Origin: an uncultured Lachnospiraceae bacterium
GTDB lineage: Bacteria > Bacillota > Clostridia > Lachnospirales > Lachnospiraceae
Length of the DNA: 64,000 nucleotides
Assembly (NCBI GenBank): GCA_949948735.1
Contig: CATLGV010000001.1
Coordinates: 124,001-188,000, forward strand
Direction of reading: 5' to 3'
Positions within the stretch are counted from its first letter, which is position 1. Every line of letters starts with the position of its first letter. Positions 38,375-47,943 of this stretch are shown one piece after another. The notes beneath the pieces were generated by a model. The model did no database searches. It was not told the origin of the DNA and worked only from the letters and a program-made list of their open reading frames with translations. Made by a program: the position numbers and the translations under genes.

Positions 38375-39313
38375 TCAGTCACCCGCCTTTTCGTCATGTG
38401 CACTGCACCCAGACAAATCCAATATGGCCTTCGCCATATCACCGCCGATACCAACCGCCCTGCCCTCGCAGTCCTCCGGTATGAAGGCCTCATCCCTGTT
38501 GAGCCGAATCAGCGACAGATTTTTGTTTTCCTCAAGCATTTTTTCAAAGGGAAACCGGATAATTGCCGGGGTATTAAAGCCTACGCCAAGCTCCAGCAAA
38601 ACGCCTCCTTTCCCTTTCATTTTTTCACAAAAAGCCCGATAACGGCCAGCCGCCGCATGCCAGTCTTCATCCTCGACAAAATATTGGTCGCACCGAAGAT
38701 GCATCGTCATATGTCCGCCGCATACCGGACATTTCGGTACCATTTCGGAGGGAATCAGACAGTCCTGCCTCGCCCGGTCCATCTGTCCAAACAGCTCTCC
38801 GGCGTCATAGATACTCCGATGGCAGCCCTTTTCGCACTGAATATTTCCATAATCGCCCTGCGTGGCAAAAATGCGCTCCACCTGAAATCCGGATTTCTGG
38901 AACTGGTGATCCACATTGGTCGTCAGGACAAAATAATCCTTTTCCTTCACGATTTCATAAAGCTGCCTGTATAAAGGCAGGGCCGGCGGCAGAAACCGAT
39001 TCACCATGCTGTGCTTTGACCAGTAGCCCCACTTCGCCTCCTGCGTGGGAAACGGATAAAATCCCGCCGCGTACATATCCGTCATATATGCGGAACCGTA
39101 TTTTTCTATAAATTCACCGAAATCATTATGAAACCGCTCTCCGCTGTAAGTAAGCCCCGCCGCTGCGGATGCCCCTGCTCCGGCGCCGATCAGTATGGTC
39201 TCGGCCTCCTCTATCCATGCAGACGCCCGTTTGACCTGCTCCTCATACGGCGCATCCTGAAATACATAGTCCCCAACGGGAGCACTGCTTAAAAACTGCC
39301 GCCAGTCTGCCAT
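38375..39313 (-). CDS. SIR2 family sirtuin, SirTM (class M)-like
   Basis: ILIGAGAGASAAAGLTYSG, FVLTTNVDHQFQKSGF, ERIFATQGDYGNIQCEKGC, CPVCGG, LLELGVGFNTPAIIRFPFEKM. Confidence 0.93.
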   Translation of the reverse strand: MADWRQFLSSAPVGDYVFQDAPYEEQVKRASAWIEEAETILIGAGAGASAAAGLTYSGERFHNDFGEFIEKYGSAYMTDMYAAGFYPFPTQEAKWGYWSKHSMVNRFLPPALPLYRQLYEIVKEKDYFVLTTNVDHQFQKSGFQVERIFATQGDYGNIQCEKGCHRSIYDAGELFGQMDRARQDCLIPSEMVPKCPVCGGHMTMHLRCDQYFVEDEDWHAAAGRYRAFCEKMKGKGGVLLELGVGFNTPAIIRFPFEKMLEENKNLSLIRLNRDEAFIPEDCEGRAVGIGGDMAKAILDLSGCSAHDEKAGD

Positions 39314-39330
39314 AATACGTCAACCTCCCT

Positions 39331-39480
39331 TTATTTTTTCACAACGGAAATCCGCTGGCGGATATGATTCCCTTTTTCGATTTCATCCACCCTTTCTTTC
39401 TGCGGATAAAACATCTCTTCTCCGCATCCTCTGCAGTTTTCCTTCTCGATGTAATATTTGTTGTTACATCTTGAAATCAT
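39331..39480 (-). CDS. Small Cys-rich 49-aa ORF upstream of SirTM
   Basis: MISRCNNKYYIEKENCRGCGEEMFYPQKERVDEIEKGNHIRQRISVVKK; below ORF-track cutoff; a candidate -10 overlaps its start codon. Confidence 0.45.
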   Translation of the reverse strand: MISRCNNKYYIEKENCRGCGEEMFYPQKERVDEIEKGNHIRQRISVVKK

Positions 39481-39515
39481 ATTATCACGCCCTTGTTGTA
39501 ATGCCAAGTATTACA
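39448..39515. promoter_or_regulatory. Two palindromic operator-like sites upstream of the SirTM/macrodomain genes
   Basis: GATGTAA-N9-TTACATC (39448-39470) and TGTAAT-N7-ATTACA (39497-39515). Confidence 0.6.
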
Positions 39516-39629
39516 TCAACTTTTTTTACAAAAAAATATCAGGATATATAAAAGCTCGTTCATACCCTGATATTCCGCCGCGGTTCCTGCCCCGCAAAAG
39601 CACCCGCACTCACGGAAACGCCGGTTTAT

Positions 39630-40067
39630 TCAGCGCTTCCCCAGATATTTCTCCGTATCCTTCTTTAAATCCGCCAGTGTAATCGATGCAAGCTCATCCT
39701 CCATCGCCTTCTGTACCCGGAGAAGCTTATCATCCAAAATATGATGAATATTCCTTCCCACGGGACAATTTGTGTTCGGATTATCATGGAAATGAAACAA
39801 TTCCCCATTTTCAATGCATTCTACGGCCCGGTACACGTCCAGAAAAGTAATCTCCTCCAGCGGCCTTGTAACCGCGGTGCCTCCGGTCCCCCTTGCCACG
39901 TCAATCAGGCCCGCACCCTTTAGCTGCCCCAATATTTTTCGGATAATAACCGGATTCACATTTGTACTCCCTGCAAGAAAATCACTTGTTACCTTATGCG
40001 TACCGCCGAACGTGTCTATACATGCAAAGATGTGAATTGCCAATGTAAACCGACTTGAAATCTGCAT
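39630..40067 (-). CDS. Rrf2 family transcriptional regulator
   Basis: MQISSRFTLAIHIFACIDTF...STNVNPVIIRKILGQLKGAGLIDVARGTGG. Confidence 0.9.
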   Translation of the reverse strand: MQISSRFTLAIHIFACIDTFGGTHKVTSDFLAGSTNVNPVIIRKILGQLKGAGLIDVARGTGGTAVTRPLEEITFLDVYRAVECIENGELFHFHDNPNTNCPVGRNIHHILDDKLLRVQKAMEDELASITLADLKKDTEKYLGKR

Positions 40068-40096
40068 ACGTTTCCACCGCCTCCTGTCCAGCCGGA

Positions 40097-40810
40097 CTAT
40101 ACCTTACGCGGCGCCGTCTCAAACAGCGCGCTGACTTCCATTTTATCTATAATTCCCTGCGCGTCAACTCCCGGATGTGTCACATATATCCTGCATACCT
40201 GCTCCGTGAATGCCCTGTCAATGCCCAGACGTCCTGCGATAACGTCTATCTTACGGCCCGCCCGCATCTCCCGGATAATCGTCTCCACAATATCCTTTAC
40301 ATTCCTTTCTGTAACGCCTGTTACTTCAATAAGTGCCGTTTCCTGCGCCACATCAATTTTTTCGACCCGCCGGACGCCGGCTCCCTCCTCCACTTCCAGA
40401 ACGGCCATCGTCACAGGCTGGTGAAACCGTCTCGGGCCGCAGCTTCCCGGATTCAGGAAGAGAATGCCCTCCTCTGTCTTTTCCTCATATTTATGAGAAT
40501 GCCCGTAGATAAACACCTTCGCCGCTCCCAGCGCCTGCTTGCGGTGTTTTTTATTGTGAACCATATAAATCGGCAGGCCCAGCAGCGTGATCTCAAGCTC
40601 CTGCGGAAGCGCCGCGGCCCACGCCTTATCGTTATTGCCCCGCACCGCGTAAACCGGCGCAAATTCCTCCAGCTCCTCCAGAATCCGCCGGCTGTTGATG
40701 TCGCCGCCGTGCAAAATCACCTCGCAGGTCTTTAAGACCTCTTTTATCTCCGGCCTCAGCAGTCCGTGCGTATCTGATAATACGGCAATCCTGTGTATTG
40801 TGGATTCCAT
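40097..40810 (-). CDS. YfcE/MJ0936-type metallophosphoesterase with C-terminal extension
   Basis: IAVLSDTHG, VILHGGDI, VRGNND, GHSH, NPGSCGPRR. Confidence 0.88.
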   Translation of the reverse strand: MESTIHRIAVLSDTHGLLRPEIKEVLKTCEVILHGGDINSRRILEELEEFAPVYAVRGNNDKAWAAALPQELEITLLGLPIYMVHNKKHRKQALGAAKVFIYGHSHKYEEKTEEGILFLNPGSCGPRRFHQPVTMAVLEVEEGAGVRRVEKIDVAQETALIEVTGVTERNVKDIVETIIREMRAGRKIDVIAGRLGIDRAFTEQVCRIYVTHPGVDAQGIIDKMEVSALFETAPRKV

Positions 40811-40857
40811 ATCGCCCACCTCTTCTCTCCTCCGCAAACGCATCCCGTTTTTCTGCT

Positions 40858-40910
40858 TCAATTGAGGGTGCCCTTAATCAACAAAGGTATACGCCTTTGT
40901 CAATTAAGGG
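40858..40910. repeat. Dispersed palindrome, TTGACAA family, overlapping the Gx transporter stop codon
   Basis: CCCTTAATCAACAAAGGTATACGCCTTTGTCAATTAAGGG plus adjacent CAATTGAGGG. Confidence 0.7.
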
Positions 40911-41448
40911 TAATGTGTTCCAAATATTTGTGCACCCGCACACCTGCAGCGCCCACCAGCATGCCGCTGATAAGCCCTCCAAGCATCAGCGCCGGCAGAT
41001 AATACAGCACGCCAGCGCTTTCGAGTATAAAAAATGCCGCGGCAAGCTGTCCGATATTGTGGCACACCCCGCCTGCAATGCTGATTCCAATCGGCGAAAA
41101 GCCCTTCCCCTTCTTTATCAGCAGGAGCATCGCCAGAAAACTCAAAAACCCGCCGGCCAGACTGTAGAGAAGCGACGCCATATTCCCGAATAAGAAGGCC
41201 GTCAGTACGATTCGGATTGCAGAAATCTCCGCAACCTGCATTGGCCTGAGAAAATAGAAGCCAAGCAGTACGACCAGATTGGCAAGCCCAAGCTTAATCC
41301 CGGGGACGCCAAAGGAAAACGGTATCAGCGCCTCGATATAACTGAATATCATGGCAAGCGCCGCCAGCATTGCCGAATATGCCACTCTCTTCGCCATTTC
41401 TGCAACCATACCCTTCTTTCGCAGCGGCGCCGCACACAACATCCTCAT
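40900..41448 (-). CDS. Gx transporter / heptaprenyl diphosphate synthase component I-like membrane protein
   Basis: MLAALAMIFSYIEALIPFSFGVPGIKLGLANLVVLL. Confidence 0.85.
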   Translation of the reverse strand: MRMLCAAPLRKKGMVAEMAKRVAYSAMLAALAMIFSYIEALIPFSFGVPGIKLGLANLVVLLGFYFLRPMQVAEISAIRIVLTAFLFGNMASLLYSLAGGFLSFLAMLLLIKKGKGFSPIGISIAGGVCHNIGQLAAAFFILESAGVLYYLPALMLGGLISGMLVGAAGVRVHKYLEHITLN

Positions 41449-41470
41449 TCCATCCGGCTCCCCCTGCTCA

Positions 41471-42565
41471 TTACTTACGAATAATCTCTACCGGCCTCCC
41501 GCTCTCTGCCGCAAAATCATCCGCAATCCCTTCCGTAACATACAGGCAATCGCTTTCATCCAGCAGTACCGCGTCAAATTTATCGCTGTTTTCCCGCCAA
41601 AACGCGGCTGCCTGCTCTCTGCCCATAACAAAAAGCGCGGTAGACAGGCCGTCCGCAAGCGTGCCGTCCGCACTGACAATCGTTACGGAGACCAGCCCGC
41701 TTCGTGCCGGCCTGCCGGTTTTCGGGTCGAGGATATGATGATAAATAACATCCGCTTCTTCAAAATACCGTTCATAGCCTCCCGAAGTAACCACCGCCTT
41801 ATCCTTCACCGAAAGAACGCCCAGATACGGCTCCTCAGGCTTCGGATTCTTAACCGCAATCCGCCACGCGCCCCCGCCGGGCCTTGCACCGATCAGCTGT
41901 ACATTGCCCCCAAGATTAAGCATCGCGCTCCGGATATGGTATTCCTGCATAATCTGTGCCACGCGCATCGCCGTATATCCCTTGGCAATCCCGCCAAAGT
42001 CAAGCATTACGCCCTCCGGCAGTATAAGCGTGTTATCCGTCTCATTATAAACCAGCGCGCCGGTATCTACCCGCGCGCACAGCGCCTGCAGCTCCTCCTC
42101 CGCGGGCACACGGAATTGCTTTGTATCAAAGCCCCATGCCCGCATCACAGGATAGATCGTAATGTCAAAAGCGCCGTCCGTCTCCTGCCATAGCGCCACG
42201 CAGCGCCGCAGCAAATATTCCGTGTCAGCCGACAGGGTTCCCGCCTTACTTTGATTGAGCCTGGACACCTCGCTTTCCGCAAGTCCCGTCGAAAGCAGCG
42301 CGTCCAGCCGCTGGATTTCCTGCGCGGCAGCCTCAACCGCCGCGTCGGCATCGCGGCCGTACGCCGTGATTTCCATATAAGTGTCCATCGCGAAAATGCC
42401 TTTTGTCGCCGACCTGTTCACGTCTCTCACATAATATGCCGCAAGGATGCACAACAGCAGCGCAGGCACAACAGCAACGAACGTTTTCCGGTATTTTCTC
42501 ATCTGTGACCTGCTCCCTCTCCTGCCTGTGCCTGTCGCAAATATCCGTCTCTGTTTTAAAAACAT
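41471..42565 (-). CDS. apbE: FAD:protein FMN transferase
   Basis: FAMDTYMEITAYG, LDFGGIAKGYTAMRVAQIM, HHILDPKTGRPARSGLVSVTI. Confidence 0.92.
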   Translation of the reverse strand: MFLKQRRIFATGTGRRGSRSQMRKYRKTFVAVVPALLLCILAAYYVRDVNRSATKGIFAMDTYMEITAYGRDADAAVEAAAQEIQRLDALLSTGLAESEVSRLNQSKAGTLSADTEYLLRRCVALWQETDGAFDITIYPVMRAWGFDTKQFRVPAEEELQALCARVDTGALVYNETDNTLILPEGVMLDFGGIAKGYTAMRVAQIMQEYHIRSAMLNLGGNVQLIGARPGGGAWRIAVKNPKPEEPYLGVLSVKDKAVVTSGGYERYFEEADVIYHHILDPKTGRPARSGLVSVTIVSADGTLADGLSTALFVMGREQAAAFWRENSDKFDAVLLDESDCLYVTEGIADDFAAESGRPVEIIRK

Positions 42566-42568
42566 ATG

Positions 42569-44344
42569 TTATATATTCTGCTGATTGCTCAGGTACCGAA
42601 TGCAGATGCCGTCGGCATGAAGCACGTCTCCCTCCAGCTTTCTGGAAAATACAATCTTGCTGTCCCTGTCCTTAATAATCTCAACATCCTCCGCGCTGCT
42701 GTTGACAATCACCTCCAGCGTCTCTCCCCACCCCATTTTCTGGAACTGTATGATCCTCGGATTCGCGTAGTCCGACGGAAAGTGGAAATTGCGTTCACGC
42801 ATCAGCGGCTCCTCCTTACGGAGCTTTATCAGCTGCTTTGTCAGGGAAATCTGCTCGTTATATTTGCCCTGTTCAATATCCTCCCAGGGCATGCAGCGTC
42901 TGCAGTCCGGGTCAAAACCGCCCTCCATGCCGATCTCTGTACCGTAATAAATGCACACGCTGCCCGGCATGGTAAACAGCAGCGCAAGCAGGCTGTTGTA
43001 CTCGTCGATTCCTCCGGTGACATTCCGCAGGCGAATCGTATCGTGGGAATCGAGCATATTGAACAGCACGTCGTTTGTCTGCTGCATATAATTCGTATAG
43101 CAGCGGTTGATCATAAACTCAAAATCCTCACCGGTAAGGCTCTTGTCGAGGAAGAAGTCCTTCATGCTCCCCGCCAGCGGATAATTCATCACGGAATCAA
43201 ACTCGTCTCCCCGCAGCCACGGAATCGCGTCATGCCAGATTTCCCCTAAGAAATACAGATCCGGCTTAACGGATTTGAGCGCCGCGCGCAGCTCCTTACA
43301 GAACGCGTGCGATACCTCGTTGGCTACATCCATCCGGATACCGTCCACATCATACTTCTTCACCCAGCCGCAGGCTACGCCAATCAGGTAATCTCTTACC
43401 ACCTTGTTATTTGTATTGAGCTTGGGCATCGCGTCAAAAAAAGCAAATGTGTAAAGCTGTCCCTTTTTCGCCGCGTCCCATTTGTCCGAAAACGGATATT
43501 CGTTGATCATAAACCAGTCAAAATACTGCGAAGCCCGGCCGTTTTTCAGTACATCCTGCCATGGCTTGAAAAAATAACCACTGTGATTAAAAACGGCGTC
43601 CAGCATGACCCGAATCCCGCGCTTATGCGCTTCTTCCACGAACCGCTTCATCGTCTCGTCACTGCCAAAATGGCTGTCAATCTTCTCGTAATCCGTCGTA
43701 TCATACTTGTGATTGGACTGCGCCTCATTAATCGGCGTCGTATAAATCCCCGTAATGCCCAGATCCTGCAGATAATCCAGCTTATCCGTCATCCCCTGCA
43801 GATCTCCGCCGTAAAAGTCACGGCCCCCGACATTGGCCTCGCATTTCCAGGGCTTTACATTCTCCGGATTAATCGTGGAATCGCCGTTGCAGAACCTGTC
43901 CGGGAAAATCTGATACCACACGGTCTCGTTCACCCACCTGGGTACTCTGTTGATGTCAATCGGGTTCATCCAGGGCATTGTGAAGCACTGTCTGCTGCGC
44001 CCTTTCAGGTGCATCTGCGCCTCGCTCACAAATCCGTCCTCAAAATAATACCACCGCTCCGTATCCGTAACCAGCTCAAAATAGTATTTCAGGCGCTTAA
44101 AGGCCGGCTTGATGGTTGTCGTCCACCAGAGCTGATACTTCAACCGCTTTTTGAACGGAATATTGGCCTTCTCGCCGGTCCACTCTTCTCCGCCGCCCAG
44201 GATACCGTTGGCAAACGGGTCTCCGTAGACAATATTCACTTCTTTTACGTCATAGCCTGTCTTAAGATTAATGATGAGCTGATTCTCGTCCAGCATGTAA
44301 CAGTAATTGTCAACCGCTCTGTGAAAAACCGATGCAAATTCCAT
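42569..44344 (-). CDS. Glycoside hydrolase family 13 (neopullulanase/alpha-amylase-like)
   Basis: VWYQIFPDRFCNGD, VMLDAVFNHSGYF, DGIRMDVANEVSHAF, FLGEIWHDAIPWL, MLDSHDTIR. Confidence 0.93.
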   Translation of the reverse strand: MEFASVFHRAVDNYCYMLDENQLIINLKTGYDVKEVNIVYGDPFANGILGGGEEWTGEKANIPFKKRLKYQLWWTTTIKPAFKRLKYYFELVTDTERWYYFEDGFVSEAQMHLKGRSRQCFTMPWMNPIDINRVPRWVNETVWYQIFPDRFCNGDSTINPENVKPWKCEANVGGRDFYGGDLQGMTDKLDYLQDLGITGIYTTPINEAQSNHKYDTTDYEKIDSHFGSDETMKRFVEEAHKRGIRVMLDAVFNHSGYFFKPWQDVLKNGRASQYFDWFMINEYPFSDKWDAAKKGQLYTFAFFDAMPKLNTNNKVVRDYLIGVACGWVKKYDVDGIRMDVANEVSHAFCKELRAALKSVKPDLYFLGEIWHDAIPWLRGDEFDSVMNYPLAGSMKDFFLDKSLTGEDFEFMINRCYTNYMQQTNDVLFNMLDSHDTIRLRNVTGGIDEYNSLLALLFTMPGSVCIYYGTEIGMEGGFDPDCRRCMPWEDIEQGKYNEQISLTKQLIKLRKEEPLMRERNFHFPSDYANPRIIQFQKMGWGETLEVIVNSSAEDVEIIKDRDSKIVFSRKLEGDVLHADGICIRYLSNQQNI

Positions 44345-44388
44345 ACAAACCTCGTTTCTGCGCACGCTCCCTGCGCGGGTATTTTTTA

Positions 44389-44402
44389 GGAAAACGTTTT
44401 CC
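44389..44402. promoter_or_regulatory. Perfect palindrome GGAAAACGTTTTCC, LacI-family-type operator
   Basis: 14-bp perfect palindrome 45 bp upstream of the GH13 start. Confidence 0.65.
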
Positions 44403-44527
44403 AAACAATGGTTATATATGGCTTCCAACCCCTGAATTCATTGGAAGCCTTTTAGTCATTATACACAAATCAGAACGGAATTGCAACCATAAATATGCAT
44501 ATTTATAACCATGCGCCGCCCGGCTTC

Positions 44528-45919
44528 CTACGCCTTCGCCGCCTCCAGCCTGCGCATCTGCGCAAACTCCACAACCGCCATCACTACCGTGACAATCAGC
44601 GCAAGCGCGTCCGCCGCCGGCCCCGCGTAAAGAATGCCGTCAATCCCCATCTTAAGCGGCAGCACCACCAATAACGGCAGCAAAAATATAATCTGTCTTG
44701 TCAGGGACAGGAAAATACCCTTTACCGGCTTTCCGATGGAGGTAAAAAAGGTTGACGTAATCGGCTGCATAAAGTTTACGCAGGTAAAAAACAAATATAC
44801 CCGGAAATAACTGGCCCCAAACGCGTAATAGCTCTCCGAACCGGAGCCGAACATCGAAATAATCTGCCTTGGGAACAGCTGAAACAGCGCGAAGGCCACA
44901 ATCGACACGCCGCCGCCCGCAAGCATTGCCTGCCGGTACGCCGCCCGCACACGGTCATATTTTCCTGCGCCGTAGTTAAAGCTCTCTATCGGCTGGCTGC
45001 CCTGGGCGATTCCGATTACAATCGAGAAGCATACCTGCGCGACCTTCATAACAATACCCGCGCAGGCCAGCGGTATCGCCTCTCCATACACGGACCGTGC
45101 CCCGTAATATTTCAGGGAATTATTCAGCACAATCTGAATCAACATCATTGCGACCTGATTGAAGAAAGAAGCCGTGCCAATCGAAATAATGCTGGACGTG
45201 CAGCGCCACCGTATTTTAAAATGCTTTGCCTGCAGGGATACCGTCTTATACCGCCGCATATAACCAACCACAAGCGCAGCTGATATGATCTGCCCGATGA
45301 TTGTCGCAAGCGCGGCGCCCTGCATGCCCATATGGAAGCCCATGACAAATACCGCATCCAGAATTGTATTGATAACCGCACCCGTCAGGTTACAGATCAT
45401 TGTCATTTTGGGATTGCCGTCCGCCCGTATCAGGTGTCCGCCGCCCGTCGTCAGCAGCAAAAACGGGAAGCCAATCGATGTGATCCGCACATACTCCTGC
45501 GCGTAAGGCAGCACATCCTCAGGCGCGCCAAAGGCCCTCAACAGCGGGGTAAGAAAAATCTGGGATATCAGGCACAGCACGGTACCGCACAACACCAGCA
45601 TACTGATGGAATTTCCCACGTAATACGCCGCATGCTCCTTCTCGCCCTTACCCATCGTCAGATTAAAACAGGAAGCGCCGCCGATACCAAACATCAGTGC
45701 AAGCGCAAGACACGAGGTAGACAGCGGAAACGCGATATTGGTCGCCGCGTTTCCAAGCGTTCCCACAGACTGTCCGATAAACAGCTGGTCCACGATATTA
45801 TAAAGCGCCCCCACCAGCATTGCGACAATGCTCGGCAGGGCAAACCGCGTCATCAGCTTCGATATTTTCTCCTCTCCTAACGGATTCTTCTCTTTTTGTT
45901 CGTCCATCTCAAACTCCAT
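44528..45919 (-). CDS. MATE family efflux transporter
   Basis: LGEEKISKLMTRFALPSIVAMLVGALYNIVDQLFIGQSVG. Confidence 0.92.
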   Translation of the reverse strand: MEFEMDEQKEKNPLGEEKISKLMTRFALPSIVAMLVGALYNIVDQLFIGQSVGTLGNAATNIAFPLSTSCLALALMFGIGGASCFNLTMGKGEKEHAAYYVGNSISMLVLCGTVLCLISQIFLTPLLRAFGAPEDVLPYAQEYVRITSIGFPFLLLTTGGGHLIRADGNPKMTMICNLTGAVINTILDAVFVMGFHMGMQGAALATIIGQIISAALVVGYMRRYKTVSLQAKHFKIRWRCTSSIISIGTASFFNQVAMMLIQIVLNNSLKYYGARSVYGEAIPLACAGIVMKVAQVCFSIVIGIAQGSQPIESFNYGAGKYDRVRAAYRQAMLAGGGVSIVAFALFQLFPRQIISMFGSGSESYYAFGASYFRVYLFFTCVNFMQPITSTFFTSIGKPVKGIFLSLTRQIIFLLPLLVVLPLKMGIDGILYAGPAADALALIVTVVMAVVEFAQMRRLEAAKA

Positions 45920-45969
45920 TTCTACAGCATTTTCCGCACACCGGATTTTCAGTGCGTTTCCGGAACGTA

Positions 45970-47001
45970 TCAGCCGACGCTTGTCCTGCCGGCCACAACA
46001 TTTTCATAGTCCTCCAGATTTTTCTCCAGAAGCGCCGGCGTATCAAGCCCGTAAGGGCATTTTGACGCACATTGTCCGCAATGCAGGCATTCCTTAATCT
46101 TTGCCATCTGTGCCTGCCATTCCTCGCTCAGCCAGCCTGCCGACGGAGACCGCCGCAAAAGCTGGGACATGCGCGCGCAATTATTGATTTGAATCCCCTT
46201 GGGGCAGGGCATACAATACCCGCAGCCCCGGCAAAACGCTCCGCAAAGCTCCTTCAGATCCCGTTCGTAAACGGCCTTCATTTCATCATCCATTACCGGC
46301 GGGTTCTCCTGAAAGGAAAGAAATTCCTCCAGCTCCGACGTCCGCTGCACGCCCCATAGCGGCAGCGCATGCTCATGCTGCGCCGCAAACCAGTAGCAGA
46401 GCTTCGCATTGGTAAGCAGGCCGCCCGCAAGCCCCTTCATCCCAAGAAAGCCCATCCCGGCGTCTGCACATTTTTGAACAAGCTCGATTTCTCTTGGCGT
46501 CGATATGTAAGCGAAAGGATACTGCAGCGTGTCATACAGACCGCTTGCAACAGCCTCCTCCGCTACATTCAACAGATGCGCGGTAATCCCGATATGACGT
46601 ATTTTTCCCTGTTCCTTCGCCTTTAATACCGCATCATAAACGCCGTCCTCTTCCCCCGGCCGGAAGCACTTTGGCACGCAGTGAAGCTGGTAAATATCAA
46701 TATAATCTGTTTTTAAAAGCTTCAGAGAGGTGTCCAGATCCTCCAGCACCTTGTCCCCCGTCTTTGCCGCCGTCTTTGTCGCTATATAATAGCGGCCTCT
46801 GTCCACGCCGGCCAGCGCCTTCCCCAGCTTCTCCTCACTGTCACTGTATGCGCGCGCCGTGTCAAAAAAATTGACGCCGCCATCCAATGCCATATGAATC
46901 AATGCCACCGCCTCTTTTTCACCGATTCGCTGTATCGGAAGCGCGCCGAAGCCGTTCTTATTCGCTGTAATCCCCGTCCTGCCAAGCTTTACTGTCAGCA
47001 T
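45970..47001 (-). CDS. Aldo/keto reductase with C-terminal 4Fe-4S domain
   Basis: LGRTGITANKNGFGALPIQRI, NFFDTARAYSDSEEKLGKAL, CRGCGYCMPCPKGI, CLHCGQCASKCPYGL. Confidence 0.92.
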   Translation of the reverse strand: MLTVKLGRTGITANKNGFGALPIQRIGEKEAVALIHMALDGGVNFFDTARAYSDSEEKLGKALAGVDRGRYYIATKTAAKTGDKVLEDLDTSLKLLKTDYIDIYQLHCVPKCFRPGEEDGVYDAVLKAKEQGKIRHIGITAHLLNVAEEAVASGLYDTLQYPFAYISTPREIELVQKCADAGMGFLGMKGLAGGLLTNAKLCYWFAAQHEHALPLWGVQRTSELEEFLSFQENPPVMDDEMKAVYERDLKELCGAFCRGCGYCMPCPKGIQINNCARMSQLLRRSPSAGWLSEEWQAQMAKIKECLHCGQCASKCPYGLDTPALLEKNLEDYENVVAGRTSVG

Positions 47002-47043
47002 ATTCGTCTTTCCTTCCCTTTCCTAATATATAACAATCGTTTT

Positions 47044-47841
47044 TTAATCATCATTCTTAAGACAATCCATACCCGCCCTGCTCCGGATATACGCCGTCAT
47101 TTTCTCCCGGATTATCTCAAACTGCGCGTTGGTCTCCGGCAAATCGGATTCAAAGCGCATCAGCTTGTCCAAAAACCCCTGCTGATATACAATCCGATAG
47201 CTCACCGGATATACCAGCTCATAGACAAGCGAAATATGTCCCGCCACATGATCAACCGGCGTCTTTTTCAGGCTGCGCAAAATCGCATGCTCCTCAAAAA
47301 AGCCCTGCATCACCGCATCGCTCACCCTGCAGCCTTTGAGCTCCTTTGTCGTCACATTATAAATCTCCTCCAGAGGCACAACAATATTCACCTTCAAAAT
47401 GTCAATCTTATCCGCATCCCTGAGCAGATGCGCAAATCTTGCCTCCCGCGGGGACAATTCCGCGGGAAGCCGGTATGCGCTGTGATACCGGACAGCCCGC
47501 TCCAGCAGAACGTCCTCCGACGCGTCTTCTATATAGTCCCGTATCCGCTTGTCGTGAAATAAGATATCCGCCCCAAACGCCGCATGATCTATCGACTGCG
47601 CGTCATTAAAGGTCCCAAACTGCCGCAATTGCTCAAACCGGCCTACATCATGCAATATCCCCGTAAGCCATGCGATATCCGTCTCCTCCTCCGAAAAACC
47701 CGATGCGCGGGCAATGGCCTCGCAAAGCTCACATACGCGGGCCGTATGCTCAATTTTCAGCTTTACCTTCTCATCCTCTGCATTATAATCACTGACATAT
47801 TCCGCAAAGGCCTGCCTGGCCCGCTCTCTGTCCACAATCAT
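47044..47841 (-). CDS. HD domain phosphohydrolase
   Basis: KIEHTARVCELCEAIAR, LTGILHDVGRFEQLRQFGTF. Confidence 0.88.
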   Translation of the reverse strand: MIVDRERARQAFAEYVSDYNAEDEKVKLKIEHTARVCELCEAIARASGFSEEETDIAWLTGILHDVGRFEQLRQFGTFNDAQSIDHAAFGADILFHDKRIRDYIEDASEDVLLERAVRYHSAYRLPAELSPREARFAHLLRDADKIDILKVNIVVPLEEIYNVTTKELKGCRVSDAVMQGFFEEHAILRSLKKTPVDHVAGHISLVYELVYPVSYRIVYQQGFLDKLMRFESDLPETNAQFEIIREKMTAYIRSRAGMDCLKNDD

Positions 47842-47943
47842 TTCGTATCCTTTCTGCTGCTCCCGCATACATATCCATTTTCTGCATGCCTTAGCATGAA
47901 AACCCCCCGGAAAATCACCCTGGCTGCAAAATCGACGCTTCCC

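Noticed and set aside
43307-44389. 360-aa plus-strand ORF antisense to the GH13 gene
   Set aside because: Shadow ORF; the opposite strand has strong GH13 motifs
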